64,000 nt of DNA from Streptococcus sp. VT 162 (GTDB lineage: Bacteria; Bacillota; Bacilli; Lactobacillales; Streptococcaceae): NCBI GenBank assembly GCA_000688775.2, contig CP007628.2, forward strand, positions 1,240,001-1,304,000, given 5' to 3'. Shown here piece by piece: positions 44,728-57,127 of the stretch. The first letter of the stretch is position 1, and each line of letters starts with the position of its first letter. A program made the position numbers and the translations under genes. The notes below the pieces were generated by a model that was not told where the DNA came from, ran no database searches, and was given only the letters and a program-made list of their open reading frames with translations.

Positions 44728-47700
44728 TTAAGGATGTCTTTTCGCTTTTGGTTTTTTGCCATGTAAATTTCTCTTGGCTTGTTTCAATGCTGTAATGGCA
44801 TCTTTGACATCTTCTTGGCTCGCTCCTGGATCTTTAAGGAGTTCCTGTGCATTTTTAAAAGTTAGAAGATAAGCTGCTTTTTCTTTCTTGTCAGCATAGA
44901 TAAATCTCGCGTTCTTTTCTTGGAAAAGGCGTTCATCTTTGACCAGTTTCTTCAGACTAGAGAAGTCTGTTGCCTTGCCATTCAGTTTGCTTTTAGCTGT
45001 TGCTAGGGCAATGAGAGATTGGTCAATTTGATCCTGTTTAACTTTAGGATCCACAGCTAGTAAGGCAATTTCTTGGAAGGCACGATCATAAGCTCGACGT
45101 ACTTTTTCCTTGGCATTCGCATATCGTCCAGTTTTAGTCGTTGCGTAGTAAGCTTTCATAGCTTCTTTCAAGGCAGCCACGTTCGAATCTTTTCCATCCA
45201 AAGCTTTACCAGCAGCTTCAAGACTAGCGAGAACGCCATCAATCAATTCTTGCTTCAACTTGCTTGACAAGGCTGACTGCGCCACTTGGAAAGCTTGGTC
45301 GTAAGCTTTTCTCTTATCTACACTACTATTAAAGTAACGAGACGTTTCTACCAGTTCTTTTTGTTGATTTACCGCAGCAATCAAGGCCAACTTAGACACA
45401 ACAGATAGGCGCAAAGCATTATTTCGACCTGGATGAACGAGCAAGGAAACGAGATTTTCAAGGAGTTCATATCCAGTCGGTAAGCCGATCTCTACAGTAT
45501 AACGACCTATAGCAACTTTCTTGCCGAAGGCGTATTGACCATATTTTTCAGCAGGAAGAGCGATCCTTGTGCCATCTTCTCCTTTCAGAACCACTGTAGT
45601 CGTCTTTGGAACGGCTTGATTGAAGGAAACAGATACCGGAGCATACTCTAGGAGATTTGCTAGGAAGGTAATGGTTTGGAAACTATTTTCTTCCGTCAGG
45701 TCAAACTCTTGGGACAAGGCACTGATAAATTTCAATTCTGTTCGGTCATAACTGAAAATTTCTGCCGTATAATGACCAAACTGTAAGAAGTGAGTCGCCT
45801 TTGTCTTGTCAACATCAACATACTGTCCCTTGCTATTTTTGATTCGATAGACATAGAGGGTATCAATATCTTGGTTTGTTTTCGCATCCTTCAAGGCGAT
45901 TTTCACTCGACCACTATTTTGATCGCGCACAAGTTCGGCAAGCGAGATATAGTCGACATTTCCTGCATAGTCCTCTACAAGATAGTAAATATTAGCCTTG
46001 TCAACATCCTTAGGAAGTGTATAACTACCATCAGCATTGGCCTTAATCAGATGGGTATTTTCAAACGCACGCGTTCCAGACTGGTCCTTTCCAGTTAGAA
46101 CCATGGTCCCTTTTTGGTCAAATGGTGTGATATAGAAGACTTTTTCTGAAAGAATACCACCTTGACCAACATCTTTTGGTTTGCGAGCTACGAATTCTTG
46201 ATTTCCATCTTTAAAGCGAATATAACCACTTGTGATGACAGGTTTTTGAGTATCAATTTGAATTTTGAAGGTCGTGTGTTGTTCTTTAGCTCCTGGAACA
46301 TCTGGTGTGTAACTAATAACATAGTCATATAAACCATCTGCAACGGTATTGCCATCAAAATCTTGGCCTCTCCAAGCAGTATTATCTAGAATATAACTCT
46401 TCAGATTTCTACTGTCACCATCAAAATAATTCTTACGAAGATCCTTTGCATCGCCCTCCCAAATAGGATGTTCATGCTTGGTATCCGTAGCCGCATAAAC
46501 TGTAGCCCGAAGATTTACAAGATTTCTCAAAGCAACCGTTTTGTATTCAACTAGGTCTTTGTTTCCATCATCATTTGGAGAAATGGCAATACGGACATTC
46601 CCTTTTTCGTCCAACTGAAGAACATGCTTACCTTCAGCATTTTGTTCGATTCCAAGAACGGTAATTCGGCGTCCTTGGCGTTGACCTTTAGACACTAGAA
46701 GGTCATTTTGCAAGGTAGCTAGATAGGTAGCATCATTAGAGTAGTTAACGGCGGGATTTTCTTTGTCTACTTCCGTGTAAAATCCATTTTTCCCTTCTCG
46801 GACAAGATTGTAAATTGGTTTTTCGACAGCAGGGAGATTTTGGAATTCTCCTCGGAAGCCCATAAATGCAAGACTCACAATATCCCCATCATCTGCTGGA
46901 TCTACAAAGCGAACAAAACCTTCAAGGAAATAGCCATTTGGCATTTGTTTGCTGAGTTCAGCAGCAAATTTTCGAGCATCCACTTTAACAGTGACTGTTT
47001 GACTGCTGTGGGCTTTGACCGTCACTTCAGGCCAGACTGTCTCCGTTAGTTTTCGAGGTCGAAGGGTGAATTTCCCATCTTGAACTTCGTCTGTATTGGT
47101 ATTCACCACCATCTTGAGAGTACGGTCAGTATCTGAAATATTGTGTACAGTGACCTTGAAAGTAAATTGATCTCCAACATTTCCCAAAGTCACACTTGGA
47201 TAACCATTTTCACCCGTTACATAGAGGTCTGTTGACACTGCAGCAGCAGTATCCACAATCCCAGAACCTTGCTGACGAGGAGAGGTATAAGTGCCTGTGT
47301 CCTTATTAACATGTGGTTTTGCAGTTGACATGATCAAGGCCTTGACAGTCTCTGATACTTGCTCAGGAGTCAATTCTGGATGGTGTTTTTGAAGGTATTC
47401 CTTAACCAGAACTGCAACACCCGTAACGTGAGGAGCCGCCATACTGGTTCCGCTGATACTACCGTAGGTATTGTCATTAAAGGATGAGTAAATATTGCCG
47501 CCAGGAGCTGTCACGTCTGGTTTCAATTGTCCATCGGTAGTCACTCCCCAACTTGAAAAGTCAGATAGCTGATTGGCTACATCAGAAGGACGATTATCCA
47601 TCTTACCATTAAAAACAATCTTGTAGTTTCCTGATTTTAAGGCTTCACCATACTGTTTAGAAATAAATACAGAAGGAATTTTCTTTGCTTCATCATCAAT

Positions 47701-49239
47701 AGACATATTGATGTTTGCACCTTCTACATTATTGTAGATCAAAGCACCAACTGCACCGTGTTTTCGTGCATTTTTGATCTTCTCTGAAAAATTCATAGCT
47801 CCACGCTGAATGAGGGCAAGTTTCCCAGTTAAATCCAACTTCGCAAAGTCTTCTTCACGACCTAACCCTGCTTCGACGTATTCGTACTCTTTTCCTTTTT
47901 CAAAGTCCTTATCTGCTTCAGGTTGACTATAATCAAATTTTCCGTTATGAAGGCCGGCATTTCCCTCTAGACCTTTAACTTCAAAAACCGCTGTTGTCAA
48001 TGTTTTGTTGTTGACAGAAGCAACTGAAATTGAGTCTTCAACAGTGGATGGATTTCCAACCAAGCCATAGTCTGGGTTTTCGGCTAGTGGTTTTGAATAA
48101 CCATTTCCGAATGTATTGCTATTTCCTGCTGAGATAAGAACAGATACTCCCTTGGCACGAGCCCGTTTGATGGCATCCACGATATCGGAACCAGCATCCA
48201 CCATAGAACCAGTGCTAGATCCCAAACTCATATTAATGGCATCTGCTCCTAAGGCAACTGCATCATCAATCGCCTTTACATAAAGGGCTGAACTGGTCGT
48301 TTTTTGGCGATCTGAAAAGACACGCATAAACATGACTTGGGCTTCTGGCGCAACACCATAGACCTTTTCACCATTTGGTGCTTCTTTATCAGGGTTTCCA
48401 GCCGCAATCCCTGTTACGTGCATCCCATGAGAAGTTCTTTCTGCTTCTTTGATCTTATCTGTTCCGTCAAAGTAGTCATAGGCATAGACAACCTTATCGC
48501 TATACCATTTACCGTAATCGATTCCAGCAGCCTTTTTAGCTGCTTCGATAGCTTCCTTGTTTTTAAATTTTGCTTTTGACGGGTCTGAAATTCGAAGAAC
48601 CTCATGATTCAAATCAAGCCCTGAGTCAATAATGGCAACAACGGTACCTGTCCCCTTGTAACCAGCCTTCCAAGTTTTCGGTACTGTGATGATATCATTG
48701 CTTGAAAGACTATTGGGTTTTGCAGACTCAGCTTTTTCTTGTTCTTTTTCAGTAGTTGCTGTTTCTCCAGTAGTTTTAGGAGCTGTCGTTGCTTGAGCCT
48801 CTTTGTTCTCTATGTTAGAAGCCTTCTCAGTAGCAGGCGCTGTACTGGTAGCGACTGTTGTTTCTTTTTGGACGACACCTTGATTCTCTTCATTTGTAAC
48901 TGCGCTATCTTTTCCTGATTCTTGGGTTTCAGCAGTTTTATCAACCGGAGCTTCTACCTTAGCATCTTGTTTACTAGCATCCTCTTTAGAAGTTTCAGCT
49001 TCTTGTTTCTCTCCAACTACTGGTGCAATCCCATTAGTATTGGTTTGGTCAGTCGCAGAGTTTGAGTGTTTATCGTCTTTTAGCTCTGTCTTAATTTCCT
49101 GAGTTTGAGCTTGATTTTCACCTGTACTCTGCTCATTGGCACTGACTTGACTTGCTCCAAAAACCAATGCAGTTCCCAATAAAACTGAAGCAAGACCAAA
49201 TTTGTATTTCCTTAATGAAAAACGTTGTCGTCTATTCAT
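44728..49239 (-). CDS. Large subtilisin-family (S8) surface serine protease
   Basis: The 1503-residue precursor has a YSIRK-like signal (FSLRKYKFGLASVLLG), a low-complexity Thr/Glu/Lys/Gln region (about 35-180) and a subtilase domain with Asp205 (IIDSGLD), His271 (SHGMHVTG) and Ser599 (SGTSMAAP). A PA insert lies at about 430-550. Fn3-like C5a-peptidase-type domains follow, then several FIVAR-like helical repeats (about 1250-1490). It resembles the PrtA/lactocepin/C5a-peptidase group. The protein ends in a basic tail (GKKPKAKRHP) with no LPxTG, membrane segment or charged-end sorting signal, and no such signal is found in the other frames after the stop. AAGGAGATT precedes the ATG. Confidence 0.9.
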   Translation of the reverse strand: MNRRQRFSLRKYKFGLASVLLGTALVFGASQVSANEQSTGENQAQTQEIKTELKDDKHSNSATDQTNTNGIAPVVGEKQEAETSKEDASKQDAKVEAPVDKTAETQESGKDSAVTNEENQGVVQKETTVATSTAPATEKASNIENKEAQATTAPKTTGETATTEKEQEKAESAKPNSLSSNDIITVPKTWKAGYKGTGTVVAIIDSGLDLNHEVLRISDPSKAKFKNKEAIEAAKKAAGIDYGKWYSDKVVYAYDYFDGTDKIKEAERTSHGMHVTGIAAGNPDKEAPNGEKVYGVAPEAQVMFMRVFSDRQKTTSSALYVKAIDDAVALGADAINMSLGSSTGSMVDAGSDIVDAIKRARAKGVSVLISAGNSNTFGNGYSKPLAENPDYGLVGNPSTVEDSISVASVNNKTLTTAVFEVKGLEGNAGLHNGKFDYSQPEADKDFEKGKEYEYVEAGLGREEDFAKLDLTGKLALIQRGAMNFSEKIKNARKHGAVGALIYNNVEGANINMSIDDEAKKIPSVFISKQYGEALKSGNYKIVFNGKMDNRPSDVANQLSDFSSWGVTTDGQLKPDVTAPGGNIYSSFNDNTYGSISGTSMAAPHVTGVAVLVKEYLQKHHPELTPEQVSETVKALIMSTAKPHVNKDTGTYTSPRQQGSGIVDTAAAVSTDLYVTGENGYPSVTLGNVGDQFTFKVTVHNISDTDRTLKMVVNTNTDEVQDGKFTLRPRKLTETVWPEVTVKAHSSQTVTVKVDARKFAAELSKQMPNGYFLEGFVRFVDPADDGDIVSLAFMGFRGEFQNLPAVEKPIYNLVREGKNGFYTEVDKENPAVNYSNDATYLATLQNDLLVSKGQRQGRRITVLGIEQNAEGKHVLQLDEKGNVRIAISPNDDGNKDLVEYKTVALRNLVNLRATVYAATDTKHEHPIWEGDAKDLRKNYFDGDSRNLKSYILDNTAWRGQDFDGNTVADGLYDYVISYTPDVPGAKEQHTTFKIQIDTQKPVITSGYIRFKDGNQEFVARKPKDVGQGGILSEKVFYITPFDQKGTMVLTGKDQSGTRAFENTHLIKANADGSYTLPKDVDKANIYYLVEDYAGNVDYISLAELVRDQNSGRVKIALKDAKTNQDIDTLYVYRIKNSKGQYVDVDKTKATHFLQFGHYTAEIFSYDRTELKFISALSQEFDLTEENSFQTITFLANLLEYAPVSVSFNQAVPKTTTVVLKGEDGTRIALPAEKYGQYAFGKKVAIGRYTVEIGLPTGYELLENLVSLLVHPGRNNALRLSVVSKLALIAAVNQQKELVETSRYFNSSVDKRKAYDQAFQVAQSALSSKLKQELIDGVLASLEAAGKALDGKDSNVAALKEAMKAYYATTKTGRYANAKEKVRRAYDRAFQEIALLAVDPKVKQDQIDQSLIALATAKSKLNGKATDFSSLKKLVKDERLFQEKNARFIYADKKEKAAYLLTFKNAQELLKDPGASQEDVKDAITALKQAKRNLHGKKPKAKRHP

Positions 49240-49470
49240 AAATAATCTCCTTTTTCTTTAAAGTATACCTATTATAACGCAAATAATCATAAATTTTCAT
49301 AAAAATCTGAATTGTCACAAAAATGTAATATTTACGTATATATTTTGTTTATTTAATTTTATCATTCGTGTTATTTGTTCTATCAAACCAATACTTTCTA
49401 AATTCGTTCCTATATTTCAATCCATAAAATTATTTCATTATACAAACAATTTAGATTTTTTATACACAAA
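49240..49470. other. AT-rich intergenic region upstream of the S8 protease
   Basis: About 230 bp of A/T-rich sequence with candidate TATAAT-like hexamers near 49271 on the minus strand, but no unique promoter, ORF or repeat that I can support. Confidence 0.4.
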
Positions 49471-49502
49471 AAGACTAGGATTTAAAATTCCTAGTCTTTG
49501 TT
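49469..49502 (-). terminator. Terminator of the aldo/keto reductase gene
   Basis: AAAGACTAGGA pairs with TCCTAGTCTTT, ending in a T-rich tract on the minus strand. Confidence 0.85.
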
Positions 49503-49528
49503 ATTTCGGTATAAATAGATTTTACAAA

Positions 49529-50371
49529 CTAAAAATCCATCTCATCCACACGAGGTGCACCCGAAGTCACTGAAATTGTCTTTAAGACTTCTCGCTCGTC
49601 TCTGCTGAGTTCAATCCCAAAACAGTCAAGATTGCTCTGGATACGAGAGGCTGTCACTGACTTGGGTAGGGGTAAAAATCCTTCTGCCAAACTCCAAGCC
49701 AAGGAGATTTGAGCCACTGATTTCCCATGCTTATCAGCAATTTCTTGGACTTCTTTCTGTTCAAACAACTCTCCTTGGCCAAAAGGTCCCCAAGCCTCTA
49801 AGAGAATTCCTTTCTCTCTACAGTAGTCAACCACTTCCTCTTGATAAACTCCTGGTGCCAAGCGCACCTGATTGACCGCTGGGATGATTCTTGCTGTCTC
49901 AAGTAAGGCATCCAAATGATGAGGAAGGAAATTACTAACGCCGATAGCGCGGATTTTGCCTTCTTGGTAAAGGTCCTCCATCGCTCTCCAGACTTCAGCA
50001 TTACGAGTTTTCCATTCGTCATTTTCTCTTAAAGGTTTTGGATTTGGCCAATGGATAAGGTACAAATCTAGATAATCCAATCCCAGTTTTTCCATTGATT
50101 CTTCAAATGCTTGGCGAGCTTCATCATAGCTGTGATTGGTATTCCAGAGTTTGGTCGTTACAAAGATTTCTTGTCTTGGAATACCGCTATCTCGAATAGC
50201 ACGACCAACACTTTCCTCATTTTTATAGATAGCTGCAGTATCGATATGTCGATAACCAGCCTTTAAGGCTTCTAAAACGGCTTGGTAGGCTACCTCTCCA
50301 TTTTCAGCTTTCCATGTTCCAAATCCTAGTACAGGAATGGAAATTCCATTATTAAGGGTATAAGATTTCAT
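49529..50371 (-). CDS. Aldo/keto reductase
   Basis: The 280-residue NADPH-dependent TIM-barrel enzyme reduces aldehydes or ketones, often methylglyoxal or diketogluconate. Catalytic residues appear as Asp and Tyr in DTAAIYKNEESVG, Lys in VTTKLW and His in LYLIHWPNP. The C-terminal LPKSVTASRIQSN binds NADPH. GAAAGGAAA precedes the ATG. A terminator-like hairpin upstream (50396-50448) separates it from pgdA. Confidence 0.93.
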   Translation of the reverse strand: MKSYTLNNGISIPVLGFGTWKAENGEVAYQAVLEALKAGYRHIDTAAIYKNEESVGRAIRDSGIPRQEIFVTTKLWNTNHSYDEARQAFEESMEKLGLDYLDLYLIHWPNPKPLRENDEWKTRNAEVWRAMEDLYQEGKIRAIGVSNFLPHHLDALLETARIIPAVNQVRLAPGVYQEEVVDYCREKGILLEAWGPFGQGELFEQKEVQEIADKHGKSVAQISLAWSLAEGFLPLPKSVTASRIQSNLDCFGIELSRDEREVLKTISVTSGAPRVDEMDF

Positions 50372-50395
50372 CGTTTTTCCTTTCTATGTGAAGAA

Positions 50396-50448
50396 AATCT
50401 AAAGAAACAAAATCCTGATTATCAGAACACTTGCTCCTTTAGATTTTA
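50396..50448 (-). terminator. Possible terminator after pgdA
   Basis: AAAATCTAAAG and CTTTAGATTTT (11-bp arms) enclose about 30 nt that contain an inner CTGAT/ATCAG hairpin. The T-rich 3' flank on the minus strand is short. Confidence 0.5.
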
Positions 50449-50452
50449 AAAA

Positions 50453-51844
50453 TTATTGATCACGATCGTAATAGATCTCGTGAGCTTTTAAGCGAGAATT
50501 GAGTAATTCAGGAACGGTCACAAATGTATACCCTTCACCCTTTAAATACTCAATAACACTTGGTAGAGAATTAACTGAAGGACCATGGATATCATGCATG
50601 AGGATGATAGAACCATTGCGAACCTGACGTTGAATCTCTGTCAAAATGGCTGTTTCATTCTTACTCTTCCAGTCTAAACTATCCACATCCCACATGATAA
50701 AGCTCAAGTCCAGACTGTTACGGATATCATCTGTAATGGCACCATAAGGTGGGCGCATCAGTTTAGAGCTTGATCCTAAAACTTGAGTTAACAGATCTTC
50801 TGTATCAGTGATTTGCTTTTTAGCATCTTCGAGCGAAAGTTGTGAAAGAACGGGATGACTCCAGCTGTGGTTTCCTACAACATGACCTTCTGATTTCATT
50901 CGTTTTAGAAGATTTTCATTACCTGCAATGTTTTTACCAAGTACAAAGAAGGTTGCTTTTACACCATATTTAGCTAAAGTATCCAAAGCCTGCGTGGTTG
51001 TAGTTGGATTTGGGCCATCGTCAAAGGTCAAGGCTACAACTTTTTTATTTTTCTTAGCAAAGTATGTTTGGTAAAGTTCAGCATCCTTTTCTAATAGATA
51101 AGAGGACTCAATGACATCAAAGAAACTAGATATTGGCAAAGCAATTTCCTCAACAGTCTCTCCAGCATTAGCAGGATAAAAGATGATTTGACTATCCTTA
51201 TAATCAAAGCTCCAAGATGTCAATTCTTGGTCTGTGAAGCTCTTTATAACTTGATCAATTTTTGCCTGGTCAAGTTTCTTATCTTCTAGAGTTGATTTGA
51301 TTTGACTCAGTAAGAGTTCCTTAGCCTTACTTGCATCTTTGAAGAGTTTACTGAGGTCAAAAGCTTTCCCATCTTCGGTCAAGAAAATTTTCCCTAAAGA
51401 AGTCTTTTCTTTTTCTTCAACCTTTGATGCAGACAAATCGTAGACTTGCTTGCTGACATTACGAGCAACAACTCCCTTTAAGACGGGATCCAATTGCTCA
51501 CTATAATAAAAGACCAAGTCCTCTTTATCTTCCAGCTTTTCTTTAATATCCTGGTTGATTTTTTCTCTAACAGACGCAATGACTTCCTCTCCTTGCAGAG
51601 GGTAGTAGGCAATCACCTCAGCTTGACCTTTTCGGAAATGGTCCTTCTGACTACCTGAGTTGAATTGCTGGTCCTTTTCGCTTTTTAGCGCTTCAATTTT
51701 TTGTTCGTAAGATTGCTTTTGTAGTAGCTTATAACCAATAGCACTCCCTAATAGAATCGTAGCAATTCCTAAGATTCCAACAAGGGAAAGCAATAGCCTT
51801 CTCGTTTTATCGTGAGAAACACGTTTCGATCTATTTTTTTTCAT
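50453..51844 (-). CDS. pgdA: Peptidoglycan N-acetylglucosamine deacetylase
   Basis: The 463-residue enzyme removes acetyl groups from GlcNAc in peptidoglycan and gives resistance to lysozyme. It has a short cytosolic N terminus, one membrane segment (about 18-40), a long extracytoplasmic region and a NodB domain with [26 protein letters not shown] and LMHDIH. Length equals that of pneumococcal PgdA. The first ATG has no perfect site (AUAUGGAAA region), so initiation strength may be modest. Confidence 0.94.
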   Translation of the reverse strand: MKKNRSKRVSHDKTRRLLLSLVGILGIATILLGSAIGYKLLQKQSYEQKIEALKSEKDQQFNSGSQKDHFRKGQAEVIAYYPLQGEEVIASVREKINQDIKEKLEDKEDLVFYYSEQLDPVLKGVVARNVSKQVYDLSASKVEEKEKTSLGKIFLTEDGKAFDLSKLFKDASKAKELLLSQIKSTLEDKKLDQAKIDQVIKSFTDQELTSWSFDYKDSQIIFYPANAGETVEEIALPISSFFDVIESSYLLEKDAELYQTYFAKKNKKVVALTFDDGPNPTTTTQALDTLAKYGVKATFFVLGKNIAGNENLLKRMKSEGHVVGNHSWSHPVLSQLSLEDAKKQITDTEDLLTQVLGSSSKLMRPPYGAITDDIRNSLDLSFIMWDVDSLDWKSKNETAILTEIQRQVRNGSIILMHDIHGPSVNSLPSVIEYLKGEGYTFVTVPELLNSRLKAHEIYYDRDQ

Positions 51845-51908
51845 ATTTCCATCATATCAAATCGAGGCTATTATTTCAATGATAAACAGGGATTCTGTCT
51901 TCTTTTTA

Positions 51909-51948
51909 GGAAAATAAAAAAGCTTAGAAATCTTCTAAGCTTCTATTT
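51909..51948 (-). terminator. Terminator of ezrA
   Basis: AAGCTTAGAA pairs with TTCTAAGCTT around GAT and ends in TTTTATT on the minus strand. Confidence 0.85.
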
Positions 51949-53676
51949 TTAAAAACGAATCGCTTCACGTGTTTTCTCATATGAAGTGACAAAACGGTTT
52001 GTAACCCCCGGTTCAGCAACTTCCAAGGCTTGTGAAATTTTTTCAAACGACGCTTGGTAGTCAAACTCTTTTTCAAAAATTTCAAGCGCTTCGTTGAAGG
52101 CCTCTTGGATACGTTCATCGAATGAACGGTAACGGTTTGAGTATTGCAAGAGTTGCTCCGTCAAGGTTGCATATTGAACGATATCATAGGTTTCTGTTTC
52201 AAGTGCTTCCATATCATTTGTTGCAATTTCAAGAATTCGTTTAACCGATTCAATATTCACTTGCGGTTGTTCTAACTCTGCCATCAAATCTTCTGTGTTA
52301 TGACTTGCAGTAAAGAAAAGTTTCAAGAAACTTTGAGGAATACCTGGCAAGTTTCTCTTCTCCATGTAACGTTTGATAGTATGCAAACGGTTCACATAGA
52401 CATTTGCTTTTTGGCGAGCATTGAGGTCGTCTTTTTCAATTTGCGCAAGTCGTTCGCTAACAGAGATTTGCTCATCCTCAATATCCTTGAGGTTGCTTTG
52501 AAGCATTTCCAACTGTTCTTCAAGAGCAGAGTAGGCTTGTGTTGACTCACCTTGATCCTCTGTCACTTCCATGATTGCCGTATCAAGTGCAGCCAATTCT
52601 GCTTGAAGACGACGAACATGATTTCCATCACTTTCAGGAAGAAGGTAGGTTTTAGTCAAACGTTCAAGATCTTGAACAAGCACCTGATTATTTTCTTTCA
52701 AGTGGTTGAGATAAGTTGGTAATGTCGAAAGAAGACTTTCAACCACTTTTTGAGCTGCAATTTCACGAGTGAAGATATCATAAAGTGCGTTGATTTCTTC
52801 TTGGATGCGATTATTTTCATACTCTGCATTGTCCAATTCCAACTGACGAATATTTTCTTGATTATTTTTCAAAGACTCATGCAAAAGTTGGAAACGAGAC
52901 TCGATATCTGTTTCTGTAAAGTGGTAGTTGGCATCCAACAGCTTGCGATAGCCTTCTTCCAAATCTGCTAATTGTTCTGGCAGTTCTTTTGTCAAGGTTT
53001 CAACAAGAGCTGGAATTCGCTCAACGATGTGTGTCAAAGCAAGAATATGATTTTCAGTTGAATCAAGAATTGCTGCGGCTTCAACCGGGTCACCTGATGA
53101 ATTTAGGGTAACAAATTGAGAGAATTCAGATTGGATGTTTTCCAATTGTTTCTCAATCTCAGGAAGGGCCTTCCCATATTTCTCCGAGTCTTCTGCAACG
53201 GTATGTTGAAGGGATTCAAACAAGTCCAAGGCATGAAGGACACGGCCACTATTCTTAGATTCTTGCTTTTCAAGTTCAGAAAGGGCATTGCGAATAGCTG
53301 CAATATCTTCTTCAATCAAGCCGATTTGGCTCTCAATTTGATCAATCTTGTGAGCAGCTTTGAAAAAACGGAAAGAATTATTGTAGCTTTCAGCTTCAAA
53401 GAGGTGATTTTCAATATCAGCAAATGAGTTCAGAGATAAATCAACCCATTTTTGGTTCCATTCACGGAAGGTCACCTGGCTTTGACCAATCAAGTGCATG
53501 TTTTTAACGGCTTCAACCTCATCATTTACAGGAAGGTTGTAGAGTTCTTCTTTTCTTTCTTCAAGGGCCGTTAATCTACTTACATTACGCTTACGTAAAA
53601 AGATAGCTGTTACATAAGCTAAGATCAGAATGACTGCAATCGCAACCATTAGATAAATTAGTTGTCCATTAGACAT
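51949..53676 (-). CDS. ezrA: Septation ring formation regulator EzrA
   Basis: The 575-residue protein has one N-terminal membrane segment (about 5-25) with the rest a long cytosolic set of spectrin-like coiled coils. It controls FtsZ ring placement and links division to peptidoglycan synthesis. AAAAGGAG precedes the ATG. It lies 80 bp downstream of gyrB on the same strand, as in pneumococcus. Confidence 0.96.
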   Translation of the reverse strand: MSNGQLIYLMVAIAVILILAYVTAIFLRKRNVSRLTALEERKEELYNLPVNDEVEAVKNMHLIGQSQVTFREWNQKWVDLSLNSFADIENHLFEAESYNNSFRFFKAAHKIDQIESQIGLIEEDIAAIRNALSELEKQESKNSGRVLHALDLFESLQHTVAEDSEKYGKALPEIEKQLENIQSEFSQFVTLNSSGDPVEAAAILDSTENHILALTHIVERIPALVETLTKELPEQLADLEEGYRKLLDANYHFTETDIESRFQLLHESLKNNQENIRQLELDNAEYENNRIQEEINALYDIFTREIAAQKVVESLLSTLPTYLNHLKENNQVLVQDLERLTKTYLLPESDGNHVRRLQAELAALDTAIMEVTEDQGESTQAYSALEEQLEMLQSNLKDIEDEQISVSERLAQIEKDDLNARQKANVYVNRLHTIKRYMEKRNLPGIPQSFLKLFFTASHNTEDLMAELEQPQVNIESVKRILEIATNDMEALETETYDIVQYATLTEQLLQYSNRYRSFDERIQEAFNEALEIFEKEFDYQASFEKISQALEVAEPGVTNRFVTSYEKTREAIRF

Positions 53677-53756
53677 ATCAAACTCCTTTTATACTAGAAA
53701 CAATCGTAATGATTATATCATATTTTTTAAACCAAGGGAACTATTTCCCACATTTT

Positions 53757-56280
<2,524 letters not shown>

Positions 56281-56655
56281 ACCCTTCATTATACCATTTT
56301 TTTATGAAAAAAGCGATGATTTCCTAGATTTTTCGGCTCTATAATTTATATAGAGAGTAAAACACTATTGCATCTATGGAGCCTTTTTGTGAAGAATAGC
56401 TCCTCTATAAATAATCAAGCAAAATCTTTCTTATCTCAAATGTACAAATTAAAGAATAGAAACTACTAACAACCGCGTCATTGTTCACAAACGAAACGCT
56501 TTTGGATTTTCAAACTTTAAAAATAGAATACTCATTGCTTTGAATACCACAATAGAGTGCAGAAAAAGATTATTCCAATATGGAGTCCCTTGTTAATTCA
56601 TTACAGTTCCCAATGATTCCATCTTTCTTTTCAATTGTCATTTATTCTCCAAACA
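56281..56655. other. AT-rich gene-free region between the HAD gene and gtf
   Basis: About 370 bp without a supportable ORF. It contains the HAD promoter, a 7-bp inverted repeat (CTCTATA/TATAGAG, 56338-56356) and two similar TATGGAG(C/T)CC motifs about 200 bp apart. It may be debris at the edge of the rgg-gtf insertion. Confidence 0.4.
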
Positions 56656-56657
56656 GG

Positions 56658-56697
56658 CAAAAAACGATAACGTCCTTTAAAGGAGTTATCGTTTTTG
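56658..56697. terminator. Terminator after the gtf tail
   Basis: AAAAACGATAAC and GTTATCGTTTTT with TCCTTTAAAGGA inside form a long hairpin with T runs on both strands. Confidence 0.85.
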
Positions 56698-56740
56698 TAT
56701 ATCGTCAGATAAAGTTTGATTTTTGTTGAGCTAAATTCGC

Positions 56741-57034
56741 TTAGTTTCTTCCGAAGTTTTGACCTCTACCATCGCGGTCAAAATACATCCAACTTCCATC
56801 TTCAAGTTGAATCCATTTGTTTCGAGCCATATCCCCTGAATTGGCATCGAAATATCGACTAACTCCATTCACATCAACAACTTTTCCTTTGACTTGCTTG
56901 CCATCTTGCGTGAAATAGAGAGTCTGTTGACCAACTTGCTGCAAGCCTGTCACTGCTTTTCCAGCTTGGTCAAAATAGTACCACTCATTTTGGGAACCTT
57001 CGACAAATTTGTTGGTTGCCATCTCTCCTGAGTT
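56741..57034 (-). pseudogene. Severed C-terminal tail of the glucosyltransferase
   Basis: The frame encodes SGEMATNKFVEG... and about 90 residues of cell-wall/glucan-binding repeats ([48 protein letters not shown]), ending GRN. It continues the repeat pattern of gtf but is separated from it by a BOX element that brings a stop codon and has replaced about ten residues. No ribosome site precedes its internal ATG at 57022, so it is probably not translated on its own. Confidence 0.88.
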
Positions 57035-57127
57035 ACTGCTTTGAGGTTGTAGATAGAACTGACGAAGTCAGTAACATATATACGGTAAGGCGAAGCTGAC
57101 GTGGTTTGAAGAGATTTTCGAAGAGTG
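57035..57127. repeat. BOX element inserted in the gtf 3' region
   Basis: On the plus strand ACTGCTTTGAGG...GACGAAGTCAG...TACGG...GCTGACGTGG...GATTTTCGAAGAGTG shows boxB-to-boxA sequence. The outer boxC end is missing. It introduces the stop codon at 57068. Confidence 0.9.

Noticed and set aside
44420..44740. Frameshifted LPxTG sorting signal after the S8 protease stop
   Set aside because: The other reading frames downstream give short unrelated peptides without LPxTG or a hydrophobic stretch.
56741..57022. Independent small choline- or glucan-binding protein
   Set aside because: No ribosome site or signal peptide. The frame continues the gtf repeat pattern and is a severed tail.
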